Assembly (NCBI GenBank): GCA_013815405.1
Contig: JACDGF010000180.1
Span: forward strand, 1-5,294
Direction: 5' to 3'
DNA length: 5,294 nt
DNA from: Caulobacteraceae bacterium
Lineage (GTDB): Bacteria > Pseudomonadota > Alphaproteobacteria > Caulobacterales > Caulobacteraceae
Shown: piece after piece, positions 1 to 5,294 of the stretch
Position numbering within the stretch: the stretch's first letter is position 1
How the letters are laid out: the number at the start of each line of letters is the position of its first letter
Translations under genes and position numbers: made by a program
Notes under the pieces: model-generated
What the model saw: only the letters and a program-made list of their open reading frames with translations
What the model was told of the DNA's origin: nothing
Database searches by the model: none

Positions 1-165
1 GGCGCCGACGGCGCCGCGATGATCGAGGTTGACCAGGATCTCGAGGCCGCAGGCCACCACCTCGTGCGACTTTCTGCCCCTGACATTGGCCACGAAGCCG
101 ACGCCGCACGAGTCGTGCTCGTTTCGTGGGTGGTAGAGTCCCTGTACTGGCGGAAGACCGAACAA
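1..165 (-). CDS. gltB: Glutamate synthase large subunit, N-terminal fragment (runs off left edge)
   Basis: The minus strand encodes the start of the NADPH-type glutamate synthase large subunit, which makes two glutamates from glutamine and 2-oxoglutarate in the cytoplasm as part of ammonium assimilation. Visible are [17 protein letters not shown] (residues 8-24), then GRKSHEVV and, near the edge, [10 protein letters not shown]. All are hallmarks of the class II glutamine amidotransferase domain of GltB. Cys20 (codon 106-108) aligns with the N-terminal nucleophile exposed after propeptide removal, so the propeptide would be 19 residues. An in-frame TGA lies at 175-177, and the only ATG/GTG/TTG codon between it and the cysteine is TTG at 163-165, hence the chosen start. 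Only 55 of the roughly 1,500 codons usual for the family are present. The gene is divergent from the lipoprotein gene. Identity is very likely; the exact start is less certain. Confidence 0.9.
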   Translation of the reverse strand, partial: MFGLPPVQGLYHPRNEHDSCGVGFVANVRGRKSHEVVACGLEILVNLDHRGAVGA

Positions 166-170
166 AACTG

Positions 171-176
171 CCTCTC
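171..176 (-). promoter_or_regulatory. Probable ribosome binding site of gltB
   Basis: The minus strand reads GAGAGG here, 5 nt upstream of the TTG codon at 163-165. It is a purine-rich Shine-Dalgarno-like element, overlapping an in-frame TGA stop (175-177). It supports the TTG as the real start of gltB, since no ATG or GTG is available before the catalytic cysteine. The spacing is slightly short but workable. Confidence 0.5.
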
Positions 177-331
177 AACCCTTGCCGTGACTGTCCTTGC
201 GCAACAGACGCCCAAGATTGGCATTTGGGGGAGATGGGACGAATTGTCGAGTTGCGTCACGGCGCGAGTCCCCTTCGTCCCTTGACGGCCCGCTCCCGAT
301 GCGCCGATGGTCCCGCCGCCCCGCACCTGTC

Positions 332-335
332 AGGA
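332..335 (+). promoter_or_regulatory. Shine-Dalgarno sequence of the lipoprotein gene
   Basis: AGGA lies 9 nt upstream of the ATG at 345-347. It supports this start over the in-frame ATGs further upstream (for example at 234), which would put an unrelated hydrophilic stretch in front of the signal peptide. Confidence 0.45.
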
Positions 336-344
336 CGCCACGCC

Positions 345-887
345 ATGAACGCCTCGCCGCCGATCCTCGGCCTCTGCGCCGCCGCCGCGGTCGGCGCCTG
401 CGCCCCGGCGACGAGCCCGCCGGCCAAGGCTTCGGCGGACACCGCCAAGATCGTCGACGCCATCAAGACCGACGAGGTCCACTGGAACGCCGACTACAAA
501 TCCGGCGATCCGGCCAGGATCGCGGCCCATTACGCCCCCGGCGCCGTGCTGATGGTCCCGGGCGTCCCGCCAGCGATCGGGGCCGGCGCCATCGAGGCGG
601 TGGAGAAACAGGCGATCGGCGACCCCGGCTTCACCCTCGCCTTTTCCAGCGACAAGGTGGACGTGGCCGCCTCCGGCGACCTCGCCGTCGCCCACGGGAC
701 CTACAAACAGACCACCACCAATCCCAAGACCAAGGCCGTCGACAGCGAAAGCGGCAGCTATGTCACGCTCTACAAGCCGGGCGCGGACGGGTCCTGGAAA
801 GCGGTGTGGGACATCAATACCCCCGGCCCCGCGACCAATGTCGGGGCCGTCATGACCGGCGCCGCCACGGCCGCGGCCCCGCAGTAG
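345..887 (+). CDS. Predicted NTF2-like (DUF4440/SnoaL-like) lipoprotein
   Basis: This is a 180-residue protein. Residues 5-18 form a short hydrophobic, alanine-rich signal segment ending in a lipobox, VGAC, with Cys19 as the predicted lipidated residue. Ala at +2 favours outer-membrane sorting. A Pro/Ala-rich linker follows to about residue 32. Residues 34-157 look like a DUF4440/ketosteroid-isomerase-like cone-shaped domain: an N-terminal helix with VHWNADYKSGDPARIAAHY, then APGAVLMVPG, GDLAVAHGTY, and a final strand GSWKAVWDINT. Domains of this fold bind small hydrophobic ligands or act as isomerases or accessory modules, but no specific activity can be assigned. The ATG at 345 was chosen from its signal peptide and AGGA ribosome site. 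The n-region has no Lys or Arg, which is unusual. The next gene begins 5 nt after the stop, so the two are probably co-transcribed. Confidence 0.8.
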   Translation: MNASPPILGLCAAAAVGACAPATSPPAKASADTAKIVDAIKTDEVHWNADYKSGDPARIAAHYAPGAVLMVPGVPPAIGAGAIEAVEKQAIGDPGFTLAFSSDKVDVAASGDLAVAHGTYKQTTTNPKTKAVDSESGSYVTLYKPGADGSWKAVWDINTPGPATNVGAVMTGAATAAAPQ

Positions 888-892
888 CGGGG
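877..892 (+). promoter_or_regulatory. Hairpin spanning the lipoprotein stop and hydrolase start
   Basis: A perfect inverted repeat, CCCCGC (877-882), AGTA loop (883-886), GCGGGG (887-892), contains the upstream TAG stop (885-887) and ends directly before the ATG at 893. The GGGG is the only Shine-Dalgarno-like sequence available to the hydrolase. It sits in the stem with no spacer to the ATG. A ribosome finishing the lipoprotein would open the stem, which fits translational coupling. The sequence is seen directly; the coupling role is inferred. There is no T-tract, so a terminator is unlikely. Confidence 0.45.
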
Positions 893-2131
893 ATGGAACT
901 GGCGTCCAAGAAAACCGGCCTCTCCACCGCCCGGCTGGAACGCATCACCGAACACCTGGAGCGCGCCTACATCGCACCCGGCAAGATCGCCGGCTGCCAG
1001 GTCGCCGTCGCCCGGCACGGCCATCTGGCGTACCACCGCTCTTTAGGGATGATGGACCGCGAGCGCGGCAAGGCCATGGCCGACGACGCCATCTTCCGCA
1101 TCTATTCGATGACCAAGCCGATCACGTCGGTCGCCCTGATGACCCTCTATGAGCGGGGGTATTTCCAGCTCAATGACCCGGTGAGCCGCTTCTTCCCGGC
1201 CTGGAAGGGCCAGCGGGTGTGGGTCTCCGGCGAAGGGGCGTCGATGGTGACCCAGGCGCCCGCCAGGCCGCTTTCGATGCGCGACATGCTCTGCCACACC
1301 GGCGGCCTCACCTACGGCGACGCCCTGGCCTCCCTAGGCGCGCCCAGCACCGGCCTGGCGGTGGACAGGGCCTATGCCGAGCTCGGCGTGCGGCGGGGCC
1401 GGAACGAGACCCTGATGGCGTTCATGGACAAGCTGGCCGGGGTCCCGCTCCTTTACCAGCCCGGGGAACGGTGGATGTATTCGCTCTCCACCGACGTCTG
1501 CGGCGCCCTGGTGGAAAAGATCGGCGGCCGGCGGTTCGACCACTATCTTCAGGAAGTTATTTTCGCTCCCCTGGGCATGAAGGGCACCGCCTTCCACGTC
1601 GCGCCGGAAAAGGCGGACCGATTCTGCGCCAACTATCGCCGCGGCGCCGGCAAGTCGCTCAAGCTCCTGGAAGCGCCTGACACCAGCGACTATCTCCGCG
1701 GGCCGAGCTTCTTCTCCGGCGGCGGTGGCCTGACCTCCACCACTCACGATTATCTACGCTTCTGCGAGATGCTGCGCCGGGGCGGCGAGCTTGACGGCGC
1801 CCGCATCCTCGGCCCCCGCACCATCGCCCTGATGCATCGCAATCACCTCAAAGGCGGCGCCGACCTCGCCTCCATGGCCATCGGCGGCTTTTCCGAGACC
1901 GCCAACGAAGGCGTCGGCTTCGGCCTCGGCTTCGCCACTACGCTCGACAGCGTGAAGAACGGCGCCCTTGGCGAAGGCGACTACTACTGGGGCGGCGCCG
2001 CCTCGACCCTCTTCTGGGTCGACCCGGCGGAGGACCTGACCGTAGTCTTCATGACTCAGTTCATGCCTTCGGGAACGTTCAATTTCCGGGGGCAGCTCAA
2101 GAGCATCATCTATTCGTCGATCGTGGATTGA
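893..2131 (+). CDS. Serine hydrolase, class C beta-lactamase/family VIII esterase-like
   Basis: This 412-residue protein has the beta-lactamase/transpeptidase-like fold. The nucleophile motif SxxK is S72-M-T-K75 in RIYSMTKPITSVALM. The second motif is Y196-S-L in ERWMYSLSTDV, where Tyr196 would be the catalytic base. The third region is W366-G-G in YYWGGAASTLFWVDP, replacing the KTG box of true class C enzymes as in family VIII carboxylesterases. Other family signatures are MLCHTGGLTYG (132-142), FAPLGMKGT (224-232) and SGGGGLTSTTHDY (275-287). No signal peptide or membrane segment is visible, so a cytoplasmic esterase or related hydrolase is more likely than a secreted beta-lactamase or a cell-wall enzyme. 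The natural substrate is unknown. The ATG at 893 is 5 nt past the lipoprotein stop and lacks a well-spaced ribosome site, suggesting coupled translation. Length is normal for the family (about 380-430). The fold assignment is firm; the substrate is not. Confidence 0.9.
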   Translation: MELASKKTGLSTARLERITEHLERAYIAPGKIAGCQVAVARHGHLAYHRSLGMMDRERGKAMADDAIFRIYSMTKPITSVALMTLYERGYFQLNDPVSRFFPAWKGQRVWVSGEGASMVTQAPARPLSMRDMLCHTGGLTYGDALASLGAPSTGLAVDRAYAELGVRRGRNETLMAFMDKLAGVPLLYQPGERWMYSLSTDVCGALVEKIGGRRFDHYLQEVIFAPLGMKGTAFHVAPEKADRFCANYRRGAGKSLKLLEAPDTSDYLRGPSFFSGGGGLTSTTHDYLRFCEMLRRGGELDGARILGPRTIALMHRNHLKGGADLASMAIGGFSETANEGVGFGLGFATTLDSVKNGALGEGDYYWGGAASTLFWVDPAEDLTVVFMTQFMPSGTFNFRGQLKSIIYSSIVD

Positions 2132-2138
2132 GGCAGAG

Positions 2139-5100
2139 CTACGCCGCCGCCCGCCGTCGGACGTCATCGAGAATTGCGATGACCTCGGTGGTGTCGGCCG
2201 CCCCGAAGACCCCGGCCACGCCTAGAGGATCGAAGTCCGTGAATGGGCTCTCGTAGAGGCGTTCGGGGGCCATGGCGCCCGTCTGGGTCAGATGATCGAT
2301 GACCATGTTCAGCAATTCGATCTGATCGGCCGCCAGGGTTCGGCCCGACAGAAACGCCGCGAACGCCGATTTCGCCGCCTCGCGTTCCAGGCCAACGAGC
2401 GAGCGCACGAAGAGGCCGAGGCCGCCTTCCTGGCGAACCTGCTCGAGATCGTCGGGTTCGGCGACGCCTGCCTCCAGCATGATGCGCTCCAGTTCCGCCA
2501 AGTCTGTGGCGGTCAGCGGCTCATTGCGGCGCAGCTTGAGGATCGCGATATGGTCTTCGTGCTCGCGCAGGAAATGACGCGCCTTGGTCCGGAAGCGGTT
2601 CATGTCGAGGCCGGGCCCGAATCCCCGGATCTCGATCTCGCCGGCGTGGCCGATCTCGTCTTCGAAATCGGTATAGACGACCGGCCGGCGCTTGACTTCG
2701 ATCAGCTTGATCAGAGAGCGGAGCCGTCGGCGCGCGGTTTCGAGCATGGGGGCGGTGACGCCTTGCCAGAACTCCTCGCCGTGGATCTCGTGGATCAGCG
2801 CCAGCTCGCGGGCGACCATGGGGATGTTGGAGATCGTCTCCAGAAGCGACGCGGTCTCGACGATCGCCGTCTTCAGTCCCGCGAACCCCGCGTCCGCACG
2901 CAGGACCGCCAACTGTGTCCGCAGGATGAGGACATCGAACTGCTTGGCCGCGGTGTCCTCGTCGGCGACGCTCGTCGGCAGGCCCGCGAGTTCGCGCGTC
3001 AGGTCGCCCTGGGCGTCGATGCCCAGGCGCCGCCAGGCTTCGGGCTGGGCGTAGATCTCCACCAGGCGGCGCTTCGGGCGGACGAGAAAGTTGTCGAGGC
3101 TCATGCCCGCGACTTCGCTTCTCAAGCCTTCGGCCAGCGAGACTCTCAGCGATCTGATGGCGGCTACCGGCTCGCCCGTCGCACCGACTTCTCCGGTCTG
3201 CGGAACCGGGTCGGCCTCGGGCAGCGGATAGTCGCCCGGTTCCTTTGGCGCGGCCGGTTCGCGCGCGTCGATGGCGGCGATCAGTTCGACCCGGGCGGCG
3301 AACAGCCGCTGGCTCAGGGACGCCCCCGCCTTGCCGTCGACCGTCTCCGGATTCTGGTTGAAGAATTCAAAATTCTGGCAGAAGTCGAACACCGAAAAAT
3401 AGGCTTTGTCCCGGCCCGACCCGAACAGGTCCGGGCGTAGTCGCGTGCCGCGTCCCAGCATCTGCCAGAACTTGGTCTTGGATCGAACGATCTTGAAGAA
3501 CACCAGGTTGACGACCTCGGGGACGTCGATGCCGGTGTCGAGCATGTCCACCGACACGGCGATGTGGGGCGCCTTTTCCGGCCGGCAGAAGTCGTCGATC
3601 AGCGACTGGGCGTAAGGGTCGCTGGAGATCACCACCCGCGCGAACGATCCCGCGAGGTGCGGATAGGCCGCGTCGAACCGCTGGGCGATGAACCGGGCGT
3701 GATCCTGGTTCTTGGCGAAGATGATGGTCTTGCCCAGGCGGTCGCCGTCCTGGACATGCTGACCATGGGTCATCAGGTGCTCCAGCACCTTGTCCACCGT
3801 ATCGGTGTTGAACAGCCATTTGTTGACGGCGGCGGGCTCGACGATCGCCGGAACCGAACCGTCGTCGTCCCATTCGACGGCGTCCCAGGTCTCCTTGTCC
3901 TCGTCGGAGAGATCGTCGTAGCGGATGCCCTCGCGCTCGAACTTGAGCGGCACCGACACCGCACGGGCGGGGACCAGAAAGCCGTCGGCAACCGCCTCTT
4001 CCAGGCCATAGGCGTCGGTGGGAACGCCGCGCTGCAGGCCGAACAGGCGATAGGTGTCGCGGTCCACCTCGTCCTTGGGCGTGGCGGTCAGGCCGACCAC
4101 CAGGGCGTCGAAATAGTCGAAGATCGCCCCGTATTTTCGATAGACGGACCGGTGCGCCTCGTCGATGACGATCAGGTCGAAGTGCCCGGGTCCGAACCGC
4201 CGCGGCCCGCCGTCCGCTTCGTCGATGAGGTTCATCATCGTCGGATAGGTCGAAACATAGACCCTTCCGGTGGCGGACCGCTCGGTCATCAGATTGACCG
4301 GCGACGCCGCGGGCAGGAACTTCTTGAACGCCCCCACCGCCTGGTTCACCAGGGCCCTGCGGTCGGCCAGGAACAGCACCCGCCGCGCCCAGTTGGCCTT
4401 CATCAGCACATCGCAAAGCGCGATCACCACCCGGGTTTTCCCTGACCCCGTGGCCATGACCAACAGGGCCCGGCGCAGCCGATCCGTCTCGAACGCCTCG
4501 GTCACCCGACGAATGGCGCGGAACTGATACAGCCGCTCGACGATCGCCTGGTCGATCGTCGCCGTGGCCAGGGACGCTTGGGTCTCTCGCCGCCGGATGA
4601 TCAGCGCCAGTTCGTCCTTGGCGAGAAACCCCTGGATCGGGCGGGGCGGGTAGCGGCGATCGTCCCAGATCCAGTGCTCATAGCCGTTGGTGTAGAAGAT
4701 CACCGGCCTCTGCCCGAACCGGGCCTCCAGGCAATCGGCGTAGAGTTCGGCCTGCCGCTGACCTACCCGGGCGTCCTTGCGCGTCCGCTTGGCCTCGACC
4801 AGCCCGAGCGGCTTGCCGTCATCGCCCCAGAGCACATAGTCGATGAAGCCCTCGCCAGTGGCGTTCGGCATGCCGGTGACCGGGAACTCGGTGTCGTGAC
4901 CGGGATTGTCCAAAGGCCAGCCGGCTTCGCCCAGCAGCAGGTCGATGAACGCGTCGCGAGTGGTCGCCTCGTCGTAGTCGTGGCGGTCGGGAGTCCTGGC
5001 GTTGGCCGCCTTGGTCTCGGCCACCCGCGCCTGGAGGTCGGCGATCTCGGCCGCCAGCCGGGTGCGGTCGTCCTCGCTGGCCAGCCGCCGCGTGTCAGCC

Positions 5101-5294
5101 TCGTCGCGCGCCTTCACCGTCTCGGCGAACCGGCGCGCCGCTTCCTCGAGCTGGTCCAGCCTGGCGGCGGATACAGCGGCGTTCAGCGGCAGGGCGTCGG
5201 CCGAGAAAACGACGTCCACGGCGGGTTTGGCGCCCTTGGCATAGGTGCGGGCGAGCCAATAGCAGAGGTGGAACAGCTCCCGCATCGCCGCCTC
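2139..5294 (-). CDS. hsdR: Type I restriction enzyme R subunit (HsdR, EcoEI-like), N-terminus beyond right edge
   Basis: This is the DNA-translocating endonuclease subunit of a type I restriction-modification complex, which works with HsdM and HsdS to cut unmodified foreign DNA using ATP. Numbering here counts from the Met codon at 5283-5285. Residues 1-20 (RELFHLCYWLARTYA) resemble the end of a DUF4145 domain. Residues 38-98 are a charged, probably coiled-coil segment. The nuclease has D149, E164-A-K166 and the QxxxY motif Q178/Y182. The SF2 helicase motor has Walker A ATGSGKT (278-284), VLFLADRRALV (303-313), DEAH (375-378), TATP (400-403), TIIFAKNQDHA (520-530), DMLDTGIDVPE (580-590) and QMLGRGTRLRP (608-618). 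A Pro/Glu-rich linker (about 675-707) precedes a helical C-terminal region like EcoEI_R_C. All catalytic motifs look intact. The frame stays open through 5294 (Glu-Ala-Ala before that Met), so the true start lies outside. The TAG stop is at 2139-2141. Confidence 0.93.
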   Translation of the reverse strand, partial: EAAMRELFHLCYWLARTYAKGAKPAVDVVFSADALPLNAAVSAARLDQLEEAARRFAETVKARDEADTRRLASEDDRTRLAAEIADLQARVAETKAANARTPDRHDYDEATTRDAFIDLLLGEAGWPLDNPGHDTEFPVTGMPNATGEGFIDYVLWGDDGKPLGLVEAKRTRKDARVGQRQAELYADCLEARFGQRPVIFYTNGYEHWIWDDRRYPPRPIQGFLAKDELALIIRRRETQASLATATIDQAIVERLYQFRAIRRVTEAFETDRLRRALLVMATGSGKTRVVIALCDVLMKANWARRVLFLADRRALVNQAVGAFKKFLPAASPVNLMTERSATGRVYVSTYPTMMNLIDEADGGPRRFGPGHFDLIVIDEAHRSVYRKYGAIFDYFDALVVGLTATPKDEVDRDTYRLFGLQRGVPTDAYGLEEAVADGFLVPARAVSVPLKFEREGIRYDDLSDEDKETWDAVEWDDDGSVPAIVEPAAVNKWLFNTDTVDKVLEHLMTHGQHVQDGDRLGKTIIFAKNQDHARFIAQRFDAAYPHLAGSFARVVISSDPYAQSLIDDFCRPEKAPHIAVSVDMLDTGIDVPEVVNLVFFKIVRSKTKFWQMLGRGTRLRPDLFGSGRDKAYFSVFDFCQNFEFFNQNPETVDGKAGASLSQRLFAARVELIAAIDAREPAAPKEPGDYPLPEADPVPQTGEVGATGEPVAAIRSLRVSLAEGLRSEVAGMSLDNFLVRPKRRLVEIYAQPEAWRRLGIDAQGDLTRELAGLPTSVADEDTAAKQFDVLILRTQLAVLRADAGFAGLKTAIVETASLLETISNIPMVARELALIHEIHGEEFWQGVTAPMLETARRRLRSLIKLIEVKRRPVVYTDFEDEIGHAGEIEIRGFGPGLDMNRFRTKARHFLREHEDHIAILKLRRNEPLTATDLAELERIMLEAGVAEPDDLEQVRQEGGLGLFVRSLVGLEREAAKSAFAAFLSGRTLAADQIELLNMVIDHLTQTGAMAPERLYESPFTDFDPLGVAGVFGAADTTEVIAILDDVRRRAAA

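Larger units (their letters stand above)
166..344. other. Divergent intergenic region between gltB and the lipoprotein gene
   Basis: These 179 bp separate two divergent genes and should hold both promoters. I see only weak candidates. On the plus strand, TTGACG at 283-288 resembles a -35 box, but its partner 17 bp on (GATGGT, 306-311) is poor. On the minus strand, TCGACA (250-245) with CCAAAT 16 bp downstream is a weak sigma-70-like pair. The left part (about 155-250) is visibly less GC-rich than the flanking genes, as expected for promoter DNA. The 8-bp palindrome TTGCGCAA at 197-204 could be an operator half but is too short to claim. No sigma-54 GG/GC box and no small gene was recognised. 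Confidence 0.5.

Noticed and set aside
1..15. GGCGCC repeated on both sides of GAC at the window edge
   Set aside because: It encodes Ala-Val-Gly-Ala of the conserved GltB motif; the symmetry follows from Ala/Gly codons in GC-rich DNA.
197..204. Palindrome TTGCGCAA in the intergenic region as an operator
   Set aside because: It is only 8 bp, with flanks that do not extend the symmetry and no match to a regulator site I can name.
19..285. Small plus-strand open frame at the left edge
   Set aside because: It is antisense to the gltB N-terminus, which has unmistakable conserved residues.
283..311. TTGACG as the -35 box of a sigma-70 promoter
   Set aside because: The -35 is good, but no acceptable -10 lies at 16-18 bp, so it is noted only within the intergenic entry.
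197..892. N-terminal extension of the hydrolase frame across the lipoprotein gene
   Set aside because: The added 232 residues are an Arg-rich out-of-frame reading of the lipoprotein. Hydrolase homology begins soon after the ATG at 893.
2292..3440. Long plus-strand open frame (382 codons) opposite hsdR
   Set aside because: It is the mirror of the hsdR C-terminal half in high-GC DNA. The protein is Arg/Gln/Asp-rich with no recognisable motif, while the opposite strand has a clear family match.
3367..4416. Minus-strand open frame of 349 codons inside hsdR
   Set aside because: It is a frame-shifted reading of hsdR itself, low in complexity and Arg/Gly/Pro-rich, with no motif.
3564..4445. Plus-strand open frame of 293 codons opposite the helicase region
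   Set aside because: It lies exactly antisense to conserved helicase motifs, and its composition (repeated His/Arg/Val/Gly) is typical of a shadow frame.

Overview
The window is high-GC bacterial DNA. Gene content and codon use suggest a proteobacterium, with an alphaproteobacterium such as the Caulobacter/Phenylobacterium group as the best guess. This is inferred from style alone, because no rRNA or other marker gene is present. There are four protein-coding genes, two of them cut by the window edges, and no RNA genes, CRISPR array, insertion sequence or integrase.

Layout. (1) Positions 1-165, minus strand: the first 55 codons of gltB, the large subunit of glutamate synthase, including its catalytic N-terminal cysteine. 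It runs off the left edge and appears to begin at TTG. (2) Positions 166-344: a 179-bp divergent intergenic region. (3) Positions 345-887, plus strand: a small predicted lipoprotein with an NTF2-like/DUF4440 fold. (4) Positions 893-2131, plus strand: a 412-residue serine hydrolase of the class C beta-lactamase/family VIII esterase type, starting 5 nt after the lipoprotein stop. (5) Positions 2139-5294, minus strand: the restriction/translocase subunit (HsdR) of a type I restriction-modification system, with an intact nuclease and helicase motif set. Its N-terminus lies beyond the right edge.

The lipoprotein and hydrolase probably form a two-gene operon. A perfect 6-bp hairpin covers their stop/start junction, which is consistent with translational coupling. 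The hydrolase and hsdR converge tail to tail with 7 bp between stop codons and no visible terminator. The HsdR protein needs HsdM and HsdS partners to restrict DNA. Neither is in the window, so they must lie upstream of hsdR (past 5294) or elsewhere, or be absent.

I see no convincing evidence of a previously undescribed system. The more useful points are the gltB 5' end and its TTG start, the junction hairpin, the missing N-terminus of HsdR, and the variant second active-site motif in the hydrolase.
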